From contig NZ_AUCT01000011.1 of assembly GCF_000429905.1 (NCBI RefSeq), positions 1 to 64,000 of the forward strand: 64,000 bases of DNA, given 5' to 3'. A program made the position numbers and the translations under genes. Below are positions 1 through 7,504 of the stretch, one piece after another (within the stretch, counting starts at the first letter, position 1; the number at the start of each line of letters is the position of its first letter). The stretch comes from Desulfatibacillum aliphaticivorans DSM 15576 (GTDB lineage Bacteria; Desulfobacterota; Desulfobacteria; Desulfobacterales; Desulfatibacillaceae). The notes under the pieces were generated by a model. It was not told where the DNA came from. It ran no database searches and worked only from the letters and a program-made list of their open reading frames with translations.

Positions 1-92
1 GCCGCAGTCAGAGTGGTCTTACCGTGGTCGATGTGCCCGATGGTGCCCACGTTTACGTGGGGCTTGGTGCGTTCGTACTTCGCTTTGGCCAT
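1..92 (-). CDS. tuf: Elongation factor Tu, N-terminal part (window edge)
   Basis: Only the first 30 codons are inside the window; the gene runs off the left edge. EF-Tu carries aminoacyl-tRNA to the ribosome as a GTPase. The visible start reads MAKAKYERTKPHVNVGTIGH and is followed by IDHGKTTLTAA, the EF-Tu P-loop (G1 motif GHIDHGKT). The ATG at 92 follows a GGGAGGAAGG Shine-Dalgarno on the minus strand. The four tRNA genes upstream on the same strand make this the tRNA-linked (tufB-type) copy. Confidence 0.97.
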   Translation of the reverse strand, partial: MAKAKYERTKPHVNVGTIGHIDHGKTTLTA

Positions 93-230
93 GATACCTT
101 CCTCCCGTGGTTTTTCAGTCTGGTCCGGCAAACCTGACGACCAGGCGCCCTAAACCGTAAAGAGTGTCTTTTCGTTAGCTGCAAATTCCAAAAATGCAAA
201 GATTCTACATGCCGCCCGCCTGAAAAAAGG

Positions 231-307
231 TGGAGCCCGCGATCGGAATCGAACCGATGAACCTCTTCCTTACCAAGGAAGCGCTCTACCGACTGAGCTA
301 CGCGGGC
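231..307 (-). tRNA. tRNA-Thr (anticodon GGT)
   Basis: A full cloverleaf can be drawn: acceptor GCCCGCG/CGCGGGC, anticodon stem CTTCC/GGAAG around loop TTGGTAA, T-arm ATCGG/CCGAT, and encoded CCA. It is the last tRNA before tuf and decodes ACC/ACU. Confidence 0.95.
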
Positions 308-359
308 TGAAACCATTTTTTCCTCACGGCCTGGGCCGTTGTTCACTCCAGGCGAATTA

Positions 360-435
<76 letters not shown>

Positions 436-523
436 CTGAATTCCCGGAGGGCCTTTTATGTCTTCATTGGCCGAGACTGCGTAGTACGGTTTCAGCGTCC
501 TCCTACGCAGGACTGGCTATGAG

Positions 524-608
524 TGGTGGTGGGGGGAGGATTTGAACCTCCGAAGGCGTCGCCGACAGATTTACAGTCTGTTCCCTTTGACCACTCGGGA
601 ACCCCACC
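524..608 (-). tRNA. tRNA-Tyr (anticodon GTA)
   Basis: At 85 nt it has the long variable arm expected of bacterial tRNA-Tyr. Acceptor GGTGGGG/CCCCACC, anticodon stem ACAGA/TCTGT with loop CTGTAAA, and encoded CCA are all visible. Confidence 0.95.
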
Positions 609-626
609 AAATTATTGTCATACCTT

Positions 627-702
627 TGGAGCCAGCGGAGGGACTCGAACCCCCGACCCACTGATTACAAATCAGTAGCTCTACCAGCTGAGCTACGCTG
701 GC
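627..702 (-). tRNA. tRNA-Thr (anticodon TGT)
   Basis: Acceptor GCCAGCG/CGCTGGC, anticodon stem ACTGA/TCAGT with loop TTTGTAA, T-loop TTCGAGT, and encoded CCA. It is the first gene of the tRNA-tuf unit and decodes ACA/ACG. Confidence 0.95.
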
Positions 703-760
703 GCACTCGGCCCGGAATCAGCCCCGCCTTACGGCGTTGGCCCTCGCTCCGAAATCATTT

Positions 761-789
761 TGTTTACACCCATTTTTTGATTAGTGCAA
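761..789 (-). promoter_or_regulatory. Candidate promoter of the tRNA-tuf unit
   Basis: On the minus strand TTGCAC (784-789) is followed after 17 nt by TAAACA (761-766) and then a GC-rich stretch of the kind seen at stringently controlled stable-RNA promoters. The -10 match is poor (3/6), so this is tentative. The rest of the 460-nt gap between tRNA-Thr and the next gene shows no coding signal. Confidence 0.35.
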
Positions 790-1042
790 GCAAAAAATGC
801 AAAAAAACTTCGAGCGATCAAAAAATCAGGCATTGGACGTCTGCTGCTCCGGATGTCCAGCCTGACCGATTCTTTCGGGGGCGTTTTACAAGCCTCCTGG
901 TCCGGCCCGCTAAAGATGAAATCCGAACCGATCAAGCTCCGTCGCGGTTTTCTCCGTAGCGGGCGTTGCATTAACATCGAATAATAGGCCTTGTAAACAG
1001 CTAATTCACTTTTTGTTAATTTTTTTTCACAATAGGGCGTCC

Positions 1043-1071
1043 TTGACAAGCCTAGGCGGCGCTGATAAATG
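1043..1071 (+). promoter_or_regulatory. Candidate sigma-70 promoter for the MltD-like gene
   Basis: A perfect -35 TTGACA (1043-1048) is followed by a 17-nt spacer and a weak -10 TAAATG (1066-1071), about 90 nt before the ATG at 1163. Confidence 0.4.
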
Positions 1072-1162
1072 AATCCAATTATGAGACGGAAATCCTTCAT
1101 AACCTCGAAATCCGACAGGCCGACCGGTCTCGGACTTTTCCCAAGACATGTGAATTAACTAT

Positions 1163-2977
1163 ATGAAAAAAACGTTTATCTCGTTGTTATGCTTGATAGT
1201 TGGCGCCGCCGGCTGCGTTGCGCCCTCGGCCCAGGTCAATACTTCCCCCGCCCGCGCGCGTATGTCCGAGGCTTCTGAATCCGGATCCGCGGCGCTTCCC
1301 ACACCGGGGCAAATAGCGCAAGTGGAAGAAGTGGAAGAGGTCGCCCCCCATGAACTCATGACCAACGGCGGTCTTGACGAACCGGCCAAGTTCGCTGCCA
1401 CCGATTACCAGTGCAAGCCCGTCCCCACCCCTGTCGAAAAGGACGCCCAACAGATCCTGGATGAAGCCCTGGCCTCCTGCCAGGCGGCGCAGGATTACTG
1501 GCAAAAAGGGGAGTTGGATCAGGCCATTGACGCTCTGGACCAGGCCTACGCCATGCTGCTGTCCATTGAATCGGACAACGGCGCCCCCGGAGTGCTTCAA
1601 GCCAAAGAAGACCTTCGCTTTCTCATTTCCAAACGCATGCTTGAAATTTACACCTCCCGGTTCACGGCCGCTACGGGAAATCACAACGCCATTCCCCTGG
1701 ATATGAATAAATATGTTGAGGCTGAAATCAAGCTGTTCACCGGCAGGGAGAAAAACTTCTTTATCGCCTCCTACCAGCGCTCCGGCCAGTACAGGCCCCA
1801 GATAGTGGAAGCCCTGAAGGAAGCCGGCCTGCCCGAGGAGCTTTCGTGGCTGCCTCTGATAGAAAGCGGATTCAAGGTGAAAGCCTTGTCCAGCGCCCGG
1901 GCCCTGGGCATGTGGCAGTTTATCGCTTCCACGGGCTACAAGTTCGGCCTTTCCCGCGACCGCTACGTTGACGAACGCATGGACCCGGAAAAATCCACCC
2001 AGGCGGCCATCGCCTACCTTAAGGAACTCCACTCCATGTTCGGAGACTGGACCACCTGTCTGGCGGCCTATAACTGCGGGGAAGGAAGGGTGCTTCGAGT
2101 CATCCAGCGCCAGAACGTCAACTACCTGGATAACTTCTGGGACCTGTACCAGATGCTCCCCCGGGAAACGGCCCGGTACGTCCCCCGGTTTCTGGCGGCC
2201 CTGATCATCATCAACGATCCGGCAAAATACGGCATGGATCTGGGAGTCCCCTACCCGCCCCTGGAGTACGAAACGGTGTCCATCAACAAACAGGTGCACC
2301 TGAACCACGTGGCCTCGGCCATCGGCGTGAGCAAGGAGACCCTCAAAGACCTGAACCCGGAGCTCAGGTATCAAATCACCCCGGAAAAGCCTTACGATCT
2401 CAAGGTGCCGCCGGGAAAATCCAGCGACCTCCTGGCCAGCATCGACCGCATCTCCAAGTACGCATTTCCCCAGGACGCCTACGTGCTGCACCGCATCCGC
2501 AGAGGGGAGACCTTGTCCACCATCGCCCGAAAATACGGAACCAGCGTGAGCAAGATCAAACGGGCCAACAGCATGCACAGCACGCGCATCGTGGCGGGAA
2601 AAACCCTGAAAGTGCCCATCGGGCGGGGCTACAGCGCTCCGGCTGCTTCCCAGCCCGTCGCCTCCACGCCGGCCGAGCATGTTGTGCGGCGGGGCGACTC
2701 CTTGTGGAACATCGCCCAGAGGTACGGCAGCACCATCAACGACATTAAGGAAGCCAACAACCTTAAGACCACCACCCTGTCTGTGGGGCAAAAACTGACC
2801 ATACCCGGCAAAAGCCAGACAAACGCCTCCGGGTCCAGAACCTATGTCGTCAAAAGAGGCGATACGCCCTCCACCATAGCCCGGAAGCACGGCATGAGCC
2901 TGAAACAGCTCCTGGCCCTGAACGGCCTGCACATGAAGTCCACCATCTATCCCGGACAAAAAATTCTGGTCAAATAG
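1163..2977 (+). CDS. mltD: MltD-like membrane-bound lytic transglycosylase with three LysM domains
   Basis: This 604-aa exported lipoprotein should cleave the glycan strands of peptidoglycan. Residues 1-18 form a lipoprotein signal with a lipobox ending AAGC (Cys18). A variable region follows, then an SLT domain at about 205-340 with the catalytic glutamate in LIESGF and the downstream GMWQFI and AAYNCG motifs. Three LysM domains (about 429-476, 495-541 and 556-603) bind glycan. The layout is that of MltD, though E. coli MltD has two LysM repeats. The ribosome site before the ATG is weak. A terminator follows at 3001-3030, so the gene is monocistronic. Confidence 0.9.
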   Translation: MKKTFISLLCLIVGAAGCVAPSAQVNTSPARARMSEASESGSAALPTPGQIAQVEEVEEVAPHELMTNGGLDEPAKFAATDYQCKPVPTPVEKDAQQILDEALASCQAAQDYWQKGELDQAIDALDQAYAMLLSIESDNGAPGVLQAKEDLRFLISKRMLEIYTSRFTAATGNHNAIPLDMNKYVEAEIKLFTGREKNFFIASYQRSGQYRPQIVEALKEAGLPEELSWLPLIESGFKVKALSSARALGMWQFIASTGYKFGLSRDRYVDERMDPEKSTQAAIAYLKELHSMFGDWTTCLAAYNCGEGRVLRVIQRQNVNYLDNFWDLYQMLPRETARYVPRFLAALIIINDPAKYGMDLGVPYPPLEYETVSINKQVHLNHVASAIGVSKETLKDLNPELRYQITPEKPYDLKVPPGKSSDLLASIDRISKYAFPQDAYVLHRIRRGETLSTIARKYGTSVSKIKRANSMHSTRIVAGKTLKVPIGRGYSAPAASQPVASTPAEHVVRRGDSLWNIAQRYGSTINDIKEANNLKTTTLSVGQKLTIPGKSQTNASGSRTYVVKRGDTPSTIARKHGMSLKQLLALNGLHMKSTIYPGQKILVK

Positions 2978-3000
2978 GCCAAAAGCAAATAATTCCAATA

Positions 3001-3030
3001 AAAAAGCCCCGGCGCCCCGGGGCTTTTTTA
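3001..3030 (+). terminator. Rho-independent terminator after the MltD-like gene
   Basis: A 12-bp perfect stem (AAAAAGCCCCGG 3001-3012, CCGGGGCTTTTT 3017-3028) with a 4-nt loop ends in a T run. It could work on both strands because the arms carry A and T tracts. Confidence 0.92.
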
Positions 3031-3163
3031 ATTCCGCGGCCCGGCGCCGCCCTTTTGTTGCTCCTTTACGCCGGCCGAACAACAAGGTATAATGAATGAT
3101 TTTAGCCGGAAGGCACCAAAGCCCGGCGCTTGATATAAAAACACCAAAGACAGGAGTCTTGAC

Positions 3164-4045
3164 GTGATACACAGCATGACCGCGTTTGCGAGAGGGGAAG
3201 CGCAAGGCGACGACAAAACCATTTCCGTGGAAATCCGGTCCGTGAACCACCGGTTTTGCGAGATCGCCGTGCGCATGCCCAGGCCCTGGATCGCCCTGGA
3301 GGAAAAAATCAAAAACCGCATCCGCCAAAGCGTCAGCCGCGGCCGGGTGGACGTGACCGTGGAAGTCCGCAGCCAGGGAGGTTCGTCCCAGGTTTACGAG
3401 GCGGACGCGGCCCTGGCCCGAAACTACTACGAGGCCGTCAAGGAGGTCCACGAAGCCCTGGGCCTGTCCGACCCCATCCCCATAGACAGCATCATTCGTC
3501 TGAACGGGGTAATCAACGCCTCCTCGGTCAAGCCGGACCTGGAGTCGGACTGGAGCCTGCTGGAGCAGGCATTGAGCCAGGCCCTGGAAACCCTGTCCTC
3601 CATGCGGGAGACCGAAGGCGCGGCCTTGTATGAGGATTTTTTAGGCCGTCTGAAAAAGCTGGAGGAATCCCTTGAGTCCGTTTCCAGCATGGCGGCGAGC
3701 CAGCCCGAGGTTCATTTGGAAAAACTCAAGGAGCGCCTGGCCGCCCTTTTGGAAGGCGCCGCCGATCTGGATCCGGCCCGTCTGGCCCAGGAAGCTGCTT
3801 TCCTGGCGGATAAATCGGACATCACGGAGGAAATCGTCCGCGCCCGAAGCCATATCGCCCAGTTCAGGGATATCCTGGACCAGGAGGAGCCTCCGGGCCG
3901 GTCGCTTAACTTCCTGGCGCAGGAACTGCACAGGGAGTTCTCCACCATGGGCTCCAAATCCTCGGATGCGGGGCTGTCCCACGTGGTTGTGGCCGCCAAG
4001 GCGGAAGTGGAAAAAATTCGGGAGCAGGTCCAAAACGTGGAATAA
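3164..4045 (+). CDS. yicC: YicC family protein (putative endoribonuclease)
   Basis: At 293 aa this matches the YicC family over its full length. The N-terminus MIHSMTAFARGE and the C-terminal stretch around FLAQELHREFSTMGSKS are family hallmarks. YicC proteins are RNA-binding endoribonucleases linked to sRNA turnover and stationary-phase fitness; that role is known for relatives and inferred here. The start is GTG at 3164, supported by CAGGAG 7 nt upstream and by the usual MI-SM start of the family. It opens a tight operon with remA, gmk, rlmB and icd. Confidence 0.93.
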   Translation: MIHSMTAFARGEAQGDDKTISVEIRSVNHRFCEIAVRMPRPWIALEEKIKNRIRQSVSRGRVDVTVEVRSQGGSSQVYEADAALARNYYEAVKEVHEALGLSDPIPIDSIIRLNGVINASSVKPDLESDWSLLEQALSQALETLSSMRETEGAALYEDFLGRLKKLEESLESVSSMAASQPEVHLEKLKERLAALLEGAADLDPARLAQEAAFLADKSDITEEIVRARSHIAQFRDILDQEEPPGRSLNFLAQELHREFSTMGSKSSDAGLSHVVVAAKAEVEKIREQVQNVE

Positions 4046-4060
4046 GGCCCGGGGGAATTT

Positions 4061-4429
4061 ATGGAAAAGAAGGCAGCGCGGGATAAGGCGGAGAGGGAAA
4101 AGGCCGAACGGGATTTTGAAAACAAACGCCAGTACCTGACCGGACTGAGGCCCGACCCCATGTTGAACATCGGCTTCGGCAACCGGGTGGCGGCGCACCG
4201 GGTGGTGGCCATAGTCACGCCCAATACCTCGCCCATGAAGAGGCTGAAGGACGAGGCCAAGAAAGCGGGCAGGCTGGTGGACGCCACATGCGGCAGAAAA
4301 ACCAGGGCCATCCTGGTCATGGACTCCAACCATGTGATTCTGTCCGCCATTCAGGCCGACACCCTGGCCCAGCGCTACGCCGCGGTCAAGGACAAGAAAG
4401 AGGAAGGAACGCATAATGAGCCCGAATAG
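4061..4429 (+). CDS. remA: RemA/DUF370 family DNA-binding regulator
   Basis: This 122-aa protein carries a DUF370 domain from about residue 26 onward (LNIGFGNRVAAHRVVAIV, then DATCGRKTRAIL and SNHVILSAIQ). RemA of Bacillus is a ring-forming DNA-binding regulator of matrix genes; relatives are found next to gmk in many bacteria. Here a basic, Lys/Glu-rich 25-residue extension precedes the domain, so it is longer than the roughly 90-aa Bacillus protein. Its last 14 nt overlap the gmk start, which suggests translational coupling. Its target in this organism is unknown. Confidence 0.85.
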   Translation: MEKKAARDKAEREKAERDFENKRQYLTGLRPDPMLNIGFGNRVAAHRVVAIVTPNTSPMKRLKDEAKKAGRLVDATCGRKTRAILVMDSNHVILSAIQADTLAQRYAAVKDKKEEGTHNEPE

Positions 4430-5018
4430 CCGGGGCAAACTATTTATCATGTCCGCCCCCTCCGGAGCGGGCAAGTCCACCCTCAGGGAGGCCCTGTGCG
4501 CAAGACAGCCCAACCTGGCCTATTCGGTGTCCCACACCACCCGCCCTCCCCGGCAAGGGGAAAAAAACGGCGTGGATTACCATTTCACGTCCAAGGAGGA
4601 TTTCCTCCAAGGCATTGAGGACGCGCGGTGGGCCGAATGGGCCGAAGTCCATGGCAATTATTACGGCACCAGCGCCCGGTTTATCGCCCGCTGCCTGGAC
4701 CGGGGATGCTTCGTGCTCCTGGACATCGACGTCCAGGGCACGGAAAAAATCCTCAAACGCTTTCCCGAGGCCGTCACCCTGTTCATCATGCCGCCTTCCA
4801 TGGAGGTTTTGGAGCAACGGCTTTCAAGCCGGGGAACCGACGCACCGGAAGTGATCGCCCAACGCCTGGAAAACGCCAAGGGCGAAATGAACAAAAGGAG
4901 CCTGTATAAACATATATTGGTGAACGACGACCTGGAGACGGCCATCAGCGAACTGGAAGGCGTGATGCTGCAATACGGAGCGCCTCCCCCTTGCCCGGAG
5001 GCGGAGCGGCGCTCATGA
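4416..5018 (+). CDS. gmk: Guanylate kinase
   Basis: This 200-aa enzyme phosphorylates GMP to GDP with ATP. The P-loop APSGAGKST lies near residue 15, the GMP-binding segment SVSHTTRPPRQGEKNG follows, and the DIDVQGTEKI and MPPSMEVLEQRL motifs are all present. It overlaps remA by 14 nt at its start and rlmB by 4 nt (ATGA) at its end. Confidence 0.96.
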   Translation: MSPNSRGKLFIMSAPSGAGKSTLREALCARQPNLAYSVSHTTRPPRQGEKNGVDYHFTSKEDFLQGIEDARWAEWAEVHGNYYGTSARFIARCLDRGCFVLLDIDVQGTEKILKRFPEAVTLFIMPPSMEVLEQRLSSRGTDAPEVIAQRLENAKGEMNKRSLYKHILVNDDLETAISELEGVMLQYGAPPPCPEAERRS

Positions 5019-5764
5019 AAACCGAACTTTTATACGGCATGCACCCGGTGCGCGAGGCCCTTTTGGCGGGAAAAAGGCAGTTCCAGGCGGTTTACGTGTC
5101 GGAATCCCGAACCGGCGAAGGCAAGGAGGAAATCCTCTCTCTGGCCCGGGAGCGCGGCATTGAGGTGAAAACCCCGGATCAATCCTTTTTTAAAGGCCAG
5201 GACCGAGGCGGCCAGGGAGTGGCGGCCAGGGTCAGCCTTTTTAAGCCCATAGCCCTGGAGTCGCTCGTTAAAAAGGCGGGCGGCGAACAGCCCCTGTTCT
5301 TTTTGCTTATGGATGAAATAAACGACCCGCAAAACTGCGGCGCTTTAATGCGCACCGCCTTGTGCGCGGGCGTCAACGGCGTGATCATGCCGGACAAACG
5401 CTCGTCTCCGTTAAGCCCGGCGGTCTCCAAAGCCTCCGCCGGCGCCCTGGAGCACATGCCCGTAGCCAGGGTCGTCAACCTGGTCCGATCCATGCAATAC
5501 CTCAAGGACCAGGGAGTATGGTTTTTCGGCCTGGACGCCCGGGCCTCCGGCACAGTCTGGGAGGCGGACCTGACCGGTCCCGCCGCCGTTGTTGTCGGGA
5601 ACGAGGGCAAGGGGCTCAGGCCCCTGGTAAGAAAGGAATGCGACCAACTGGTCTCCATTCCCCAAGCAGGCCCCTTGGGGTCGTTGAACGCTTCAGTTGC
5701 AGGCGCGCTTTCCATGTATGAGGTCATGCGCCAACGCAGAATGTCAGTCAAGTCGAAAGGGTAA
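5015..5764 (+). CDS. rlmB: 23S rRNA 2'-O-ribose methyltransferase RlmB (SpoU/TrmH family)
   Basis: This 249-aa SPOUT methyltransferase starts MKTELLYGMHPVREALLAGK, the substrate-binding domain of RlmB. The catalytic SPOUT part carries the three family motifs: MDEINDPQNCGALMRTA, VVVGNEGKGLRPLV and IPQAGPLGSLNASVAGAL. RlmB methylates G2251 of 23S rRNA (E. coli numbering). I prefer the ATG at 5015, which overlaps the gmk stop, over an upstream ATG at 4991 that would add eight unconserved residues. Confidence 0.93.
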   Translation: MKTELLYGMHPVREALLAGKRQFQAVYVSESRTGEGKEEILSLARERGIEVKTPDQSFFKGQDRGGQGVAARVSLFKPIALESLVKKAGGEQPLFFLLMDEINDPQNCGALMRTALCAGVNGVIMPDKRSSPLSPAVSKASAGALEHMPVARVVNLVRSMQYLKDQGVWFFGLDARASGTVWEADLTGPAAVVVGNEGKGLRPLVRKECDQLVSIPQAGPLGSLNASVAGALSMYEVMRQRRMSVKSKG

Positions 5765-5769
5765 TAAAA

Positions 5770-6996
5770 ATGACAATGCAAGGAACGAAAATCACGGTTT
5801 CGAATGACGGAACGTTGAACGTGCCTAACGACCCGATTATTCCTTTTATAGAAGGGGACGGGACCGGTCCGGACATCTGGGCGGCGACCCAACTGGCCCT
5901 GGACGCGGCAGTTAAATACGCTTACAAGGGCGAAAAACACATTGTCTGGAAGGAAATCCTGGCCGGAGAAAAGGCCTTTAACCAGACCGGCGAATGGCTG
6001 CCCCAGGAAACCCTGGACGCCATCCAGGAGCACGTAGCGGCCATCAAAGGCCCCCTCACCACGCCCGTGGGCGGCGGCATCCGCAGCGTCAACGTGGCCA
6101 TCCGCCAATTGCTGGATCTCTACGCCTGCGTGCGCCCCACCCGATACATCCCGCCCATGCCAAGCCCGGTGCGGGAGCCCGAAAAGGTGGACATGGTGAT
6201 TTTCAGGGAAAACACCGAAGACCTTTACGCCGGCATCGAATTCGAGTCCGGAACCGAAGAAGCCGACAAGCTGGCGGCCTTTCTGACCAGGGAGTTTGGC
6301 TCTAAAGTCCCGGAAAAAGCCGGCATAGGCATCAAGCCCATCAGCGCCCAAAACACCAAAAGGCTGGTGGCCATGGCCATTGAATACGCCATCGCCAATG
6401 ATCGCGCCTCCGTCACCCTCATGCACAAAGGCAACATCATGAAGTTCACCGAAGGCGCCTTCGCCAAATGGGGCTACGAGGTCGCCAAGGAACGCTTTGC
6501 CGACCAAACCATCACCGAACAGGAGCTTTGGGACGACTTTGACGGAAAACGCCCCGAAGGCAAGGTCGTCATCAAGGACCGCATCGCCGACATGCTCTTC
6601 CAGCAAGTCCTCCTCAGGCCCGACGAATTCGACGTCATCGCCACGCCCAACCTGAACGGCGACTACATCTCCGACGCCCTGGCCGCCCAGGTCGGGGGAC
6701 TGGGCATGGCCCCCGGCGCCAACATCGGCGACGGCTGCGCCGTGTTCGAGGCCACCCACGGAACCGCACCCAAATACGCCAACCTGGATAAGGTCAACCC
6801 CGGCTCCCTGATTCTCTCCGGCGCCATGATGCTGACCTACCTGGGATGGGAGGAGGCCGCCGAAGCCCTGCATAAAGCTCTGGCGAAAACCATCAGCCAA
6901 AAGCGGGTCACCTACGACCTGGCCCGGCAGATGCCCGGGGCGACCGAGGTGAAATGCTCCGAATTCGCCAAGGCTCTGGCGGAGAATTTATCATAA
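5770..6996 (+). CDS. icd: Isocitrate dehydrogenase (NADP-type)
   Basis: At 408 aa this is close to the E. coli Icd length and aligns throughout. It converts isocitrate to 2-oxoglutarate and CO2. Visible motifs are IPFIEGDGTGPDIW, the phosphate/isocitrate loop GGGIRSVNVAIRQ, FRENTEDLYAGIE and the Asp-rich metal site near NLNGDYISDALAAQVGG. It begins 5 nt after rlmB and is probably the last gene of the yicC operon, with a terminator at 7007-7033. It would serve the oxidative TCA cycle or glutamate supply. Confidence 0.95.
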   Translation: MTMQGTKITVSNDGTLNVPNDPIIPFIEGDGTGPDIWAATQLALDAAVKYAYKGEKHIVWKEILAGEKAFNQTGEWLPQETLDAIQEHVAAIKGPLTTPVGGGIRSVNVAIRQLLDLYACVRPTRYIPPMPSPVREPEKVDMVIFRENTEDLYAGIEFESGTEEADKLAAFLTREFGSKVPEKAGIGIKPISAQNTKRLVAMAIEYAIANDRASVTLMHKGNIMKFTEGAFAKWGYEVAKERFADQTITEQELWDDFDGKRPEGKVVIKDRIADMLFQQVLLRPDEFDVIATPNLNGDYISDALAAQVGGLGMAPGANIGDGCAVFEATHGTAPKYANLDKVNPGSLILSGAMMLTYLGWEEAAEALHKALAKTISQKRVTYDLARQMPGATEVKCSEFAKALAENLS

Positions 6997-7006
6997 TTTT
7001 TCAGAT

Positions 7007-7033
7007 ATGGGCCTGGCATTATGCCAGGCCCAT
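7007..7033 (+). terminator. Terminator after icd
   Basis: An 11-bp stem (ATGGGCCTGGC 7007-7017, GCCAGGCCCAT 7023-7033) with a 5-nt loop is followed by GTTTGTTTC. The T tract is imperfect. Confidence 0.75.
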
Positions 7034-7285
7034 GTTTGTTTCGACTTTCTTTTCCCTCTCAAAAATATACCAGTTGTTATCTGTCTTACCCACGTAAAAA
7101 AAACAATATTTCAATGGCCGCCGCCTGTAAAGTCCGGTTTCTGCAAACACACACGCAATGGCCATACCCCGCACCAGTACTTTGATGTGTGACGAGACTC
7201 ACACCCTCAAGCCAATAACTTACTTGAAAAAAAAAGAAATTCCTATTACAACCATTTCGTTATTGGTATTAAAAGCCTTTTAGCA

Positions 7286-7370
7286 CCGATTCAGGTAAAA
7301 CCCATGGGAAAACGGAATTCCGCCCTTTGCCGGCGGTGAAGCCCAGGCGGAAAGGCGGCGAAAGCATCGG
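7286..7370 (+). other. Possible structured leader RNA before the hybrid kinase
   Basis: The gap 7034-7504 has no credible gene. Within it an 85-nt segment can fold: CCGAT (7286-7290) with ATCGG (7366-7370) as closing stem, and TTCCGCC (7318-7324) with GGCGGAA (7346-7352) inside. I tried to fit it to cyclic-di-GMP and cobalamin riboswitch consensus elements and could not, so no class is claimed. Confidence 0.25.
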
Positions 7371-7504
7371 ACCCAAAAGGGCATGCTGTTTTTCCTAAGT
7401 CATTTTTCTTGTTTTTTGATTTATTTCCGTATTCGGTAATTTTACCGTCGCCTTGAACAACAACCTGTCAAAGTGCGGAATAATTGTCAAAGGGTGGAGA
7501 AGCC

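Noticed and set aside
1187..3451. Very long open frame on the minus strand opposite the MltD-like and yicC genes
   Set aside because: It lies antisense to two well-supported genes, spans their terminator, and its translation is low in complexity. GC-rich codon use leaves few stops on the opposite strand.
5179..6900. 573-codon open frame on the minus strand over rlmB and icd
   Set aside because: It is the antisense shadow of rlmB and icd and has no recognisable domain.
7007..7192. 61-codon frame after icd
   Set aside because: It begins inside the icd terminator stem and has no ribosome site.
7286..7370. Cyclic di-GMP or cobalamin riboswitch
   Set aside because: The conserved core elements of either class could not be placed, so only an unclassified foldable segment is reported.
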